Shown piece after piece: positions 7,240 to 15,501 of a stretch of 16,010 nucleotides of DNA (positions are counted from its first letter, which is position 1; each line of letters starts with the position of its first letter). The position numbers and the translations under genes were made by a program. The notes beneath the pieces are model-generated. The model was not told where the DNA came from. It ran no database searches and saw only the letters and a program-made list of their open reading frames with translations. The DNA is from DSOS01 sp035286585 (lineage in GTDB: Bacteria; Chloroflexota; Anaerolineae; Anaerolineales; UBA4823), in assembly GCA_035286585.1 (NCBI GenBank), contig DATEDC010000016.1, forward strand, positions 1 to 16,010, read 5' to 3'.

Positions 7240-7781
7240 GCATAGCGGAATACCGGGTCGTTGAAAGCCAGACCATCTTCGACCATCCCGCCGTCCGCAT
7301 CGTTGTCGACACCCTCGAGCACCGTGGACGCCAGCGTCGCTACTTCTACTTGGCCAGCCCCATTGAAGCGGTTGCCACTGTCGGGGTGACCGCTTTTCAG
7401 GAGATCATCCTCACTCGCCAATACCGTCATCCGGTCGGCAGGGTAATTTACGACCTGCCCGCTGGTAGGTTGAATCCCGGCGAAGACCCGCTGGAAGGCG
7501 CCCGCCGCGAGTTCGAAGAGGAGACCGGCTATTATCCGCAGCGCATCCAGCGCCTCGGTTACTACAACCAGTTCCCCGGAACACTGCGGGCGGCCACCAA
7601 CCTGTTCTTCGCCAGCAACCTGCGTCCCACCCGGCAGAACTTAGATGAAGGCGAAGAGCTGGAACTGGTGATGCTGCCCGTAAGCCAGGTGCTGGAATTG
7701 ATCCTGAACGGCGAGGTGATCGACGGCTCGCTCCAACTGGGCGTCTTGCTGGCGCTCCAAAAAGGTTTGCTTTCCCCCTGA
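7236..7781 (+). CDS. Nudix hydrolase, ADP-ribose pyrophosphatase-like
   Basis: This protein hydrolyses a nucleoside diphosphate linked to another group; the closest general type is ADP-sugar pyrophosphatase. The 181-residue protein carries a perfect Nudix box, G-x5-E-x7-REFEEETGY, starting at AGRLNPGE. The preceding EIILTRQYRHPVGRVIYDLPAG is typical of the ADP-ribose/NudF group. The N-terminal strand pair through VVDTLEHRGR fits the domain-swapped dimers of that group. A CoA or NAD(P) derivative is also possible as substrate, which would make sense next to CoA-dependent oxygenase genes, but no CoA-pyrophosphatase signature stands out. ATG 7236 overlaps the EthD stop. Confidence 0.9.
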   Translation: MSIAEYRVVESQTIFDHPAVRIVVDTLEHRGRQRRYFYLASPIEAVATVGVTAFQEIILTRQYRHPVGRVIYDLPAGRLNPGEDPLEGARREFEEETGYYPQRIQRLGYYNQFPGTLRAATNLFFASNLRPTRQNLDEGEELELVMLPVSQVLELILNGEVIDGSLQLGVLLALQKGLLSP

Positions 7782-7812
7782 AACATCCAGATCGACTCCG
7801 AGAAGCAGAAAT

Positions 7813-8778
7813 ATGGAATATCGCTCCCTGGGCCGTACCGGCTTGAAAGTTTCTGTTTTGTGCCTGGGCACCATGCAGTTTGGCTGGACCGCCGATGAAG
7901 CCCTCTCTCAACGCATCCTCAGCGCCGCTCATGATGCCGGGATCAATTTTATCGACACCGCCGACATCTATTCCCGCTGGGTGGAGGGCAACTCCGGCGG
8001 CGTCGCTGAGACCATCATTGGAAACTGGATCAAATCGAATGGCGTGCGCCGCGATCAACTGGTCATTGCCACCAAGGTGCGTGGTCGCACAGGGGAAGGG
8101 CCGAATGATGAGGGCCTCTCGCGCCTCCATATTTTCAACGCCGTCGAGGCATCCCTGCGCCGCCTGGACACGGATTACCTCGACCTGTACCAGACCCACT
8201 GGTACGACGAAGAGGTGCCCATCGAAGAAACCCTTACCGCCCTGGATGATTTGGTCCGCCAGGGCAAAGTGCGCTATATCGGCTGCTCCAACTACCCCGC
8301 CTGGCGTCTGACCGAAGCGCTGTGGACCTCCCGCCATTTGCGCCTGGCTCGATTTAAATCCTTGCAGCCACACTACAGCCTGGTCCGTCGGGCTGAATTC
8401 GAGCGCGAGCTCGCCGCGGTTTGCCGGAGCTACCAGCTCGGCGTGATCCCCTATAGCCCCCTGGGCGGCGGCTTCCTGACGGGCAAATACCGTCAGGGTC
8501 AAACGGCGGAGAGCGCCCGTGCTCGCAGCGTCAGCCGCTACTTCACCGAGCGCAATTGGGCATTATTGGATACCATGCAAGCCGTAGGGGAGGAGACAGG
8601 CGGTCGCTCGATCTCGCAAATTGCGCTTGCCTGGCTGCTCAGCAATCCCTTGATCACCAGCCCGATCATCGGGCCGCGCACTTTGCAGCAGCTCGAGGAC
8701 AATCTCGGCGCGGTGGGGTTGCGCCTTGAGCAGGATCAAAAGCGCCGCCTCGATGAAGCCAGCCAGTGGAAAGACTGA
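7813..8778 (+). CDS. Aldo/keto reductase
   Basis: This is a 321-residue NADPH-dependent oxidoreductase with a TIM barrel. The catalytic tetrad is complete: Asp48 and Tyr53 in FIDTADIYSRW, Lys88 in ATKVRG, and His129 in QTHWYD. The N-terminus YRSLGRTGLKVSVLCLGTM and the cofactor-loop region SPIIGPRTLQQLEDN are typical of the bacterial YajO/Gfo-like AKR branch. The start at 7813 lies 31 bases after the Nudix stop with a weak GAGAAG upstream. It may reduce an aldehyde or ketone of aromatic origin, given its neighbours, or may serve general carbonyl detoxification. The substrate cannot be told from the sequence. Confidence 0.92.
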   Translation: MEYRSLGRTGLKVSVLCLGTMQFGWTADEALSQRILSAAHDAGINFIDTADIYSRWVEGNSGGVAETIIGNWIKSNGVRRDQLVIATKVRGRTGEGPNDEGLSRLHIFNAVEASLRRLDTDYLDLYQTHWYDEEVPIEETLTALDDLVRQGKVRYIGCSNYPAWRLTEALWTSRHLRLARFKSLQPHYSLVRRAEFERELAAVCRSYQLGVIPYSPLGGGFLTGKYRQGQTAESARARSVSRYFTERNWALLDTMQAVGEETGGRSISQIALAWLLSNPLITSPIIGPRTLQQLEDNLGAVGLRLEQDQKRRLDEASQWKD

Positions 8779-8808
8779 CGAGAAAATCCGTAAAATTGGG
8801 AGGGCGAT

Positions 8809-10515
8809 GTGTCAACCGCATACGGTTACGATCTAAAATCTGTAAAACTGCCTCGCCTGGCGGGGGGAGCGCTCAAATTAATCGTTAACCTCATTGAAAG
8901 TCCGCTTACCAAAAGACTGCTGATCGGCAGCCTGTTAGAAAGCGGAGGCTTTACCGGCTTTCGCAAGCTGGAGGTCGATAACGCCCCTACTTTTCAGCCC
9001 GATCCCCCCAGGTACCCTCAACGAAACGACCGGAGCGATGAAGGGCTGGACGTTCAGGCAGCCTTGGGACCGCCAGGTGCTTCTCAGCCGGCGGGGTTTC
9101 GATTCGCCAGCCTGTGGGATTACGCCCGCGCGTACCGGGAAGGCCTCACGACGCCCGAAGAGGTGGCCGAAGCCGCCCTGGAGGCCATCTCCGATTCCGA
9201 GCGCCGCGATCCTCCCCTGAACATCTTTATTACCTGGAAGCGGGAGGAGGTCATGGAGCAGGCCCGTCTCGCCGCCCAGCGCATCCGAGAGGGCAGGAGC
9301 CTCAGCGTGTTGGATGGCGTTCCCGTGGCGATCAAGGACGAGGTGGACATGCTTCCCTTCGCGACCACGGTGGGCACAAACTTCCTGGGGAGCGCCCCGG
9401 CAAGGGAGGATTCGACTGTGGTCGCTCGCTTACGAGCGGTTGGCGCACTGCTCCTGGGTAAAACCAACATGCATGAGATCGGTATTGGCGTCACTGGCCT
9501 CAACCCCCACCACGGCACGGTGCGCAACCCGTATAACCCTGACCATCACACCGGAGGCAGCTCGAGCGGGTCCGCCGCTGCTGTCGCCGCCGGGATTTGC
9601 CCTTTGGCGCTCGGCGCCGATGGCGGAGGCTCTATCCGCTTGCCCGCGGCGTATTGCGGCGTGGTGGGCTTAAAACCTACCTTCAGCCGGGTGAGCGAAT
9701 ATGGCGCGGCTAGCCTCACCTGGAGCATGGGGCACCTGGGTCCTATCGCCGCCTCGCCTCGAGATGCAGCCCTGGGTTACGCCGTCCTCGCCGGGCCGGA
9801 TTCGCGCGATCCAAACACGCTGGGGCAGCCGCCAGTCAGCCTGGACGATTTCGATCGCCATGACTTGAGCGACCTGACCCTGGGAGTGTACTGGCCCTGG
9901 TTTCGCCACGCTCAGCCGCGGGTGGTCTCCGCCTGCGAGGATATGCTGAAAAAGCTGCAAGCGATGGGCGCTGCTGTCCACGAAATTGAGCTGCCCGAGC
10001 TTGAAGCCGCACGGGTAGCCCACCTGATCACCATCGGTTCCGAGATGGCAACTGCCCTGGACAGCCACCACAAGGCGCACGGCAAGGATTACTGCCTGGA
10101 AGTTCGCCTGAATCTGGCGTTGGCCCGCTCGCTCACCAGCCGTGATTATATCAAGGCGCAGCAGGTGCGCGCCCGCACGATCTACCATTTCGAGCAGGCT
10201 TTAGGTCAGGTAAATGCCATCCTGACCCCAGCCTCCGCGATAACAGCCCCTCCCATCAAGCCCGATGCCCAACCGGCCGGCGAATCTGACCTGACTGTTC
10301 TGACCGAAATTATGCGCTTCGCATTCCCTCCCAATTTGACCGGACACCCGGCGATCTCCTTCCCCATTGGCTACGACCAGGGTGGATTGCCCATCGGCAT
10401 GCAGGCTATCGCCGGCTATTGGCAGGAGCATCTATTACTACGCCTGGCAAATGCCGCCTGGCAAGGCTTGCAGCTCAGAACCCCCGCTGTTCATTACCGG
10501 CTTATTTCCAGGTGA
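8809..10515 (+). CDS. Amidase signature family hydrolase
   Basis: This is a 568-residue amidase-signature enzyme that hydrolyses an amide to a carboxylic acid. The Ser-cisSer-Lys triad is visible: Lys176 in VAIKDEVDM, Ser251 in the GGSSSGSAAAVAAG motif, and Ser275 in GADGGGSIRLPAAYCG. About 100 residues before the catalytic core form a family-poor N-terminal extension with a hydrophobic stretch near residues 20-35 and a proline-rich linker; it is not a clear signal peptide. I took the GTG at 8809, four bases after GGGAGGG; an ATG two bases earlier is out of frame. The gene lies 30 bases after the aldo/keto reductase and could supply phenylacetate from phenylacetamide-like amides, a guess from context. 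It is the last plus-strand gene and converges on the response regulator with 60 bases between them. Confidence 0.9.
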   Translation: MSTAYGYDLKSVKLPRLAGGALKLIVNLIESPLTKRLLIGSLLESGGFTGFRKLEVDNAPTFQPDPPRYPQRNDRSDEGLDVQAALGPPGASQPAGFRFASLWDYARAYREGLTTPEEVAEAALEAISDSERRDPPLNIFITWKREEVMEQARLAAQRIREGRSLSVLDGVPVAIKDEVDMLPFATTVGTNFLGSAPAREDSTVVARLRAVGALLLGKTNMHEIGIGVTGLNPHHGTVRNPYNPDHHTGGSSSGSAAAVAAGICPLALGADGGGSIRLPAAYCGVVGLKPTFSRVSEYGAASLTWSMGHLGPIAASPRDAALGYAVLAGPDSRDPNTLGQPPVSLDDFDRHDLSDLTLGVYWPWFRHAQPRVVSACEDMLKKLQAMGAAVHEIELPELEAARVAHLITIGSEMATALDSHHKAHGKDYCLEVRLNLALARSLTSRDYIKAQQVRARTIYHFEQALGQVNAILTPASAITAPPIKPDAQPAGESDLTVLTEIMRFAFPPNLTGHPAISFPIGYDQGGLPIGMQAIAGYWQEHLLLRLANAAWQGLQLRTPAVHYRLISR

Positions 10516-10575
10516 AGACAAAACCACCAGCCGTATCTCCCCCTGCTGTACTGCTTTCGAGCATAGGCTGCCTGA

Positions 10576-11547
10576 CTAGCGCATATTTTTACGTATAGTA
10601 TTCCAAACGTGCTGAAAGGCATCCACTACCGCTGGGTCGTAATGGCTGCCGCTGCAGCGCTGAATTTCCTTGTACGCTTCCTCTTGCGTCAGGGCTATCC
10701 GGTAGCCGCGCGTGGTGGTCATTGCATCCAGAGAATCGGCCACGGCTACAATCCGCGCTCCCAGGGGGATGTCCTCGCCGGACATGCCGTGAGGGTATCC
10801 CAGGCCATCCCAGCGCTCGTGATGGTACAGGATGACCGGGATAGCCGGCACCAGGAAGGGGATATTTTTCACCATCTCCGCGCCAATCAGGGGATGTTTC
10901 TTCATCTCAACCCATTCGGCTTCGTTCAGCGGACCGGTTTTGCTGAGCACGCTCTCACGGATGTGGATTTTCCCTATGTCATGGAGAATGCTTCCGAAAC
11001 CAAGATGGTTCAAGCGGGTATCGCTCCAGCCTATGTGGCGAGCAATTTCCTGGGCGTGCGCCCGCACCCTTTCTACGTGCCCGCGAGTGTACTGATCTCG
11101 CAGTTCGATCGCGTTTGCCAGCATGATCAAGCTGGATTCGTACGCGTGCTGCAGCTGGGCGTATAAGAGCTGCTGGCTGCGGCTCAGCCGCGAGCGGATC
11201 GTGGTGACCAGCTCGTGGCGGGTCACCGGCTTCACCAGGTAATCCTCTGCCCCGAGCTTCTTCCCTGTAAAGATATCTTCACGTTCCCGGCGAGCGGTCA
11301 GAAAGATAAACGGGATCGATATCCAATCTGGTTTTGTCCGTACGGTGTCGAAAAAAGCGAAGCCGTCCATCTCCGGCATGGCGATATCCGAGAGGATCAA
11401 ATCCGGATGGATGGATCCCATGATCTCCAGGGCGTCCGAGCCGTGTACTGCCGTCGAGACGGAGTAACCCTCCGCCTCGAGCAGGGCTTGCAGCCCCTGG
11501 CGTAAGACGTCGTTGTCCTCGACGATTAAGATTGTTTCTCTGGCCAT
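10576..11547 (-). CDS. Response regulator with HD-GYP cyclic-di-GMP phosphodiesterase output
   Basis: The 323-residue protein has a receiver domain (about 4-122) with the acidic pair Asp11 and Asp13, phospho-acceptor Asp54 in LSDIAMPEMDG, Thr84 and Lys106. It is followed by a helical linker and an HD-GYP domain (about 135-320). The HD pair is His189-Asp190 in HDIGK, and HHERWDGLGYP spans 242-252, so the metal and GYP motifs are intact and hydrolysis of cyclic di-GMP is expected. There is no DNA-binding domain. ATG 11547 was chosen because ARETILIVEDN is the natural receiver start; a frame extending to 11700 only runs through the end of the kinase gene. Its first 22 bases overlap the kinase gene, so it is almost certainly the cognate partner. 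In the proposed ComQXPA-like system it takes the ComA position with a quite different output. Confidence 0.93.
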   Translation of the reverse strand: MARETILIVEDNDVLRQGLQALLEAEGYSVSTAVHGSDALEIMGSIHPDLILSDIAMPEMDGFAFFDTVRTKPDWISIPFIFLTARREREDIFTGKKLGAEDYLVKPVTRHELVTTIRSRLSRSQQLLYAQLQHAYESSLIMLANAIELRDQYTRGHVERVRAHAQEIARHIGWSDTRLNHLGFGSILHDIGKIHIRESVLSKTGPLNEAEWVEMKKHPLIGAEMVKNIPFLVPAIPVILYHHERWDGLGYPHGMSGEDIPLGARIVAVADSLDAMTTTRGYRIALTQEEAYKEIQRCSGSHYDPAVVDAFQHVWNTIRKNMR

Positions 11548-14369
11548 GGATCGTTGACCAAAACTGGAAAGCGAATGATAAAGGTCGAGCCTTTCCCTAC
11601 CTCGCTGTTGACTTCGATTTTGCTCTCGTGTAAATCCACAATTTCCTTCACAATTGCCAGGCCCAGACCCGTGCCGTGGATATTGCTCTGGCGCACCCAT
11701 TTACCACGGTAAAAACGCTCATACAGGTGCGGTTCGTCATCTGCATCGATGCCTAAACCGGTATCCTGGACTTCCAGGCACACGCAGTCATCAGACCGGA
11801 ACGTGCGCACGTGCACGCCTCCCTTGGGCGTATAGCGGATCGCGTTGGAAACCAGGTTGTTGATCAGGCGCGCCAGTTGGTTCGGTTCGCCGCGCAACAA
11901 GGGCAGGTTGGCATCCATGTCGCAGGTGAGATATAAACCCGCCGCTTCGGCTAAAGGTGCGTGGGCAGTGACAACCTGTTCGACCAGCCTGTTGATCTCC
12001 ACCTCGATAAATTCTATCCGCCTGGTTTTACCGATCGTCAGCCGGGAGAGATCCAGGATGTCTTCCACCAGCTTCACCAGCAAGCGGCTTTGCTCCTTGA
12101 GCACCTGCAGATACGCCGGGTGTTTCTCCGCGGGCGCGGTCTCCATGAGCTCCACATAAAGACCGATGTTTGTCGTCGGTGTGCGCAGCTCATGAGAGAC
12201 ATCCGATACGAACAGGTCTTTGAGGCGATCCAGTTCTTTCTGTTGGGTGATGTCCCGCTGGCTGCCCACGTAGCTGATCACGTGCCCGTTTTCATCCAGG
12301 AGAGGCGTAACGGTCAGCTGCACATCATAGTAACCGCCAACTTTATGCACTCCACGCAGATCCGTTTTCCAGACATTGGAGACCTTCAGCGCCTCGCGCA
12401 GCTCTTCATCTTTCGCCGCTGCGTCCTCGACCCGGTAGTAATTCCATATCCGCTGCCCAATCAGCTCCGCCTCAGTGTAACCGGATTGCGATCTGAAAGC
12501 GTCGTTGACGGTTAAAAATGTTCCGTCCAGGTCGGTAACGAACACGCCCTCGCCAACGCTGGCCAAAATCGCCTCGACCCTCTTCTTTGAAGCAGCCAGC
12601 TCCTCTGTCCGGTCGGCCACCCGCTTTTCCAGGTCGGCTGCATAGCGCCTCAAGCGGGAAACCAGGTGGATGTTCTCGATAACCGGTCCCATCTGGCGCG
12701 CGACGATGCGCAGGATGTCGATGTCCTCCGCACTGAATATGTCGCCCCCAAATTTCGGGCCCAGCGCCATCAGACCTAAAACCTGCTCATGGCCAAGGAT
12801 GGGCACCCAGAGATGCACCTGTTCGCTGTTCAAAAGCCGGTGCTCCTGCGGCGAGAGTTTTACCCCGCTCAGAGCGCTGCGCAGCGCGTCGCGCTCGACC
12901 GCCTCGCCCAAACCCAGCAGGTAGGTGAGGCTGCTGCGGGGTAAAGGCGCAAACGTAGCGGACCGTCTCTCTGTATCGTTTTGACCGGGCGCGATTTCTA
13001 CGATGGAATAGTCCCCCGCCGTGTCTGCCAGGAAAACACAGGCTTCCTCCAGGCGCAGCGTTTTCACCAGGCGTTGGCAGGCGATCTTAGCCAGGGTATG
13101 CAACTCCGTGATTTGATCGATCCCCTGGGTGATCGACGATATCGCCGAGCGGTAGTCGTACCAGCCGCCGTAGAACGCAGAATCCACCAGGCGCTGGATG
13201 TAGCGGCTCAGAGGCACGAAGATGCTCGCCAGCAATAATACAATTAAGGTGTTGATCACCGCATAGGACAGGCCCGGGGGGACGAATTGAGTCACGATGG
13301 CGTAGAGGACCAGGTATAAGCCCCCCAGCGCCGAATAGACCAGGATGACCGTCGCCCCGCGGTTGATGTGCCGCTCGATTTCGATCAACCGGTGGCGGAA
13401 GATGGCGTAGCCATAGGTCAGCGGCATCACCCCCAGGAAGATGAACATGAAGCCATAGGGGATGAAAGGTTGATACAGCAGGGTGTAGGGTAGGAGAAAC
13501 AACGAAATCACCGGCAGCAGGCTGAGCGCCCCGCCCAGCACGACGATGCGGATCTTGCTGCGCACCCCCGCCGTGATGGCGTGGCGGTAGGTGTACACCA
13601 GCAGCCCGACTACCAGCAGCAGGTTCAGCACCAGGAATATGCGGCTGGCAAACGAAAAGGAAGCATACCAGATGCTCGATCTCAGCTCGACTACGCCGAA
13701 GATAAAATATGGCAGCCCGGCCAGAACTGAGACAGCATACAGCCCTGCCAGCAGGTATTTTTGTTTGGGCAGATGTGTGCTTTGAGGAAAATACAGGTGA
13801 AAGTGCACGGTCAATGGGCCAAGCAGCCAGAAAAGAAAGTTATAAAGATTGTAAGTCCATTCCGGTCCGACTAAGGATTGGATCCCCCCGACCAGGAATA
13901 AAGCGCTCGCCTGAAAAAACAAAAAAAATATATTCGCGCCCTCGCTGGCAGGCTGGTAAGCCTGCACCCCGGCGCCAATCGCCCAAAAGATCAGCGCCAG
14001 CAGGAGCGGTGCCAGTCGGGTTACGATCTCATCAAATGGTGGTTCGACCAGACGAAAGGTCGCTGTGAGGGTTTCCGCCTGCCTACGGATGAAAAATGTG
14101 GTGGTATCGCCAGCCCGCTTTTGGGGATAAAAGGGCTGGGCTTCCGCCAGGGGTATCTCGTCCACCAGCAAGATTGTGTCATCCATATAAAGCGTTTGAT
14201 ATGCCGGTCCTTTAGGATTGAGACCTTGGATCACGCCATTTGCATTGATGTGGTCGATTCCGTCGTAGGGGTACCTTAAAGCCAATAATACGCTCCAGCC
14301 CAGAAAGGTCAGGACCGCCAGGACTAACAGAAAAGGTAAACCGTTCAACCAGCGCCGGGTGGTAACCAT
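11526..14369 (-). CDS. Membrane sensor histidine kinase with ComP-like sensor (TM-PDZ-multiTM) plus GAF and PAS
   Basis: This 947-residue hybrid of sensor modules has one TM helix (11-31), then a PDZ-like extracytoplasmic domain (about 36-108; GVIQGLNPKGPAYQTL, MDDTILLVDEIPL). About nine more TM helices follow between 118 and 389. The cytoplasmic part has a GAF domain (about 409-568), a coiled coil (570-600), a PAS domain (about 600-712), a HisKA domain with His726 in SHELRT, and an ATPase domain with the N box NNLVSNAIRYT (837-847) and G boxes DTGLGID and GTGLGLAIV. The front end matches B. subtilis ComP as I remember it; the HisKA type does not (ComP has HisKA_3). ATG 14369 is preceded by GGTGGAG at a rather long 14 bases. 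The gene starts 160 bases after the prenyltransferase-like gene, with no strong terminator between them, and overlaps the regulator. The ligand is unknown; a prenylated peptide is the proposal. Confidence 0.9.
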   Translation of the reverse strand: MVTTRRWLNGLPFLLVLAVLTFLGWSVLLALRYPYDGIDHINANGVIQGLNPKGPAYQTLYMDDTILLVDEIPLAEAQPFYPQKRAGDTTTFFIRRQAETLTATFRLVEPPFDEIVTRLAPLLLALIFWAIGAGVQAYQPASEGANIFFLFFQASALFLVGGIQSLVGPEWTYNLYNFLFWLLGPLTVHFHLYFPQSTHLPKQKYLLAGLYAVSVLAGLPYFIFGVVELRSSIWYASFSFASRIFLVLNLLLVVGLLVYTYRHAITAGVRSKIRIVVLGGALSLLPVISLFLLPYTLLYQPFIPYGFMFIFLGVMPLTYGYAIFRHRLIEIERHINRGATVILVYSALGGLYLVLYAIVTQFVPPGLSYAVINTLIVLLLASIFVPLSRYIQRLVDSAFYGGWYDYRSAISSITQGIDQITELHTLAKIACQRLVKTLRLEEACVFLADTAGDYSIVEIAPGQNDTERRSATFAPLPRSSLTYLLGLGEAVERDALRSALSGVKLSPQEHRLLNSEQVHLWVPILGHEQVLGLMALGPKFGGDIFSAEDIDILRIVARQMGPVIENIHLVSRLRRYAADLEKRVADRTEELAASKKRVEAILASVGEGVFVTDLDGTFLTVNDAFRSQSGYTEAELIGQRIWNYYRVEDAAAKDEELREALKVSNVWKTDLRGVHKVGGYYDVQLTVTPLLDENGHVISYVGSQRDITQQKELDRLKDLFVSDVSHELRTPTTNIGLYVELMETAPAEKHPAYLQVLKEQSRLLVKLVEDILDLSRLTIGKTRRIEFIEVEINRLVEQVVTAHAPLAEAAGLYLTCDMDANLPLLRGEPNQLARLINNLVSNAIRYTPKGGVHVRTFRSDDCVCLEVQDTGLGIDADDEPHLYERFYRGKWVRQSNIHGTGLGLAIVKEIVDLHESKIEVNSEVGKGSTFIIRFPVLVNDPWPEKQS

Positions 14370-14529
14370 CCGCTTATTAATATCTCCACCTGAATCGCTA
14401 TGTTAAACGATTCTAACACACGCCCGGTTACGTATTCTGCGGAATTCGTCCCCCAGGCCTGCTCCTGACGATTCAGTTAAGTGCGATCAGAGAGTTTCGA
14501 TCTTTCGAAGGTAAATCCCCAGTTGACCC

Positions 14530-15489
14530 CTAATCGGATCCTACCAACTGGGCGAGCTGCGCGGCCGCTTGCGCCTCCGGCTTCGCCGCGTAGAGCGCTT
14601 CTAATGCCTGCTGGCGGTGGCGCTCGAGCTCGGCGATAAGGTACAGCCCGGCGCCGCTTTGATCGACCAGTTGGTTAACTATAACGGCAGCATGCGGGTC
14701 CTCTGCAAGATGGTTCAGGGCAGCGTTTAAACGGCTCCGTTCCCGTTCTGGCAGCACTTCCCGAGCGTACACGACCGGCAACGCGCTCCCCATGCGGCGA
14801 CCCTGCAACGCCCTCCCAGGAAGCCTACCAGGCTTGAACTCCTCCAGATCGTCCTTCACCTGGATCAGCACTCCCAGGTGCTCGCCGAATTGGCGCAGGT
14901 TTGCCAGCCTGCTGGCTTCGGCGGTAGCCAGCCTGGTGCCTGCCCAGCAGGCCAGGGCGAAAAACGCCCCCGATTTTTCGGTCGCGGTGCGCCAGTACTG
15001 CTCCAGGCTGGGCTGGGGGCAGGTCAGCTCTTGGTGCTGCCCATTACACATGATAAAGAAGCTGCGGTAAAACTCGGGGACGATTTCCCCGGCCAGGTCT
15101 CCCCGGCCTGGCTCCCGGTGCAGGCGCTCCAGTAATAATGAAGCAGTGAAAAACAGGCCGGATGCCGCGTTTAATGCCACCCCCGTCCCGGCCTCCGCCC
15201 ACCACTCTTCTGGCTCATCCTGGTCTTGCAGGCTGTCCATCAGGTGCGCCGCCTGGTAAAAGCACAGCCAGGCGGCTGTCACGCCGTCTGCCCACCCTGG
15301 TTCTCCGCCGACAGCCTGGCAGCACAGAGCCGGCAGCTCCGCCAGGCGCAGATACCTGCCCTCGGCGTTTTCTCCTTGCCCGGGCGACAAAGCAAAGCGC
15401 ATGTGCCGGACCAGGTCCTGCCATGCGCCTGCGCTATTCCATTGGCTTTGGATGAGCTGGATAACCCGCTGAAAATGTGGGCTTGACAA
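14530..15489 (-). CDS. ComQ-like polyprenyl synthase-fold protein, putative peptide isoprenyltransferase
   Basis: This 319-residue protein has the all-helical isoprenyl diphosphate synthase fold. The first Asp-rich motif is HLMDSLQDQDE (82-92), where usual synthases have DDxxD; Asp85, Asp89 and Asp91 remain. GQHQELT (150-156) and Lys172-Ser-Gly lie where diphosphate-binding residues are expected, and the second Asp-rich motif is QVKDDLEE (210-217). The GGKRLRP-type isopentenyl-diphosphate site appears as EGRYLRL (43-49), without the key Lys and first Arg. That pattern suits an enzyme using a prenyl diphosphate donor with a non-isoprenoid acceptor, as ComQ does with ComX. From memory, MDDLEDED and GQHDDIT in B. 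subtilis ComQ align well with this protein. The TTG start at 15489 lies 12 bases after the peptide gene stop, in the same frame, with GGAG 16 bases upstream. An ordinary isoprenoid synthase is the alternative. Confidence 0.78.
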   Translation of the reverse strand: MSSPHFQRVIQLIQSQWNSAGAWQDLVRHMRFALSPGQGENAEGRYLRLAELPALCCQAVGGEPGWADGVTAAWLCFYQAAHLMDSLQDQDEPEEWWAEAGTGVALNAASGLFFTASLLLERLHREPGRGDLAGEIVPEFYRSFFIMCNGQHQELTCPQPSLEQYWRTATEKSGAFFALACWAGTRLATAEASRLANLRQFGEHLGVLIQVKDDLEEFKPGRLPGRALQGRRMGSALPVVYAREVLPERERSRLNAALNHLAEDPHAAVIVNQLVDQSGAGLYLIAELERHRQQALEALYAAKPEAQAAAQLAQLVGSD

Positions 15490-15501
15490 TTTGCTGGCGG
15501 A

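Noticed and set aside
7411..8502. A 363-codon minus-strand frame opposite the Nudix and aldo/keto reductase genes
   Set aside because: It lies antisense to two clearly coding genes with intact motifs, has unnatural composition and no family signature. The same applies to the long minus-strand frames at 274-924, 1147-1926, 2092-3020 and 5583-6110.
10516..10575. A bidirectional terminator between the convergent amidase and response regulator genes
   Set aside because: The 60-base gap shows no stable stem followed by a T-run on either strand.
11548..11700. An N-terminal extension of the response regulator
   Set aside because: It reads out of frame through the kinase ATPase domain, and the receiver domain starts naturally at 11547.
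14370..14529. A terminator or separate promoter between the ComQ-like gene and the kinase gene
   Set aside because: I found only imperfect short repeats around TTTCGATC and no stem with a U-run or well-spaced -35/-10 pair, so I cannot support either, nor rule out a weak promoter.
14530..15489. Reading the prenyl synthase-like gene as an ordinary isoprenoid biosynthesis gene
   Set aside because: The IPP-binding motif is missing, the first Asp motif is altered and the gene is paired with a Trp-tailed peptide. The ordinary reading is kept only as an alternative.
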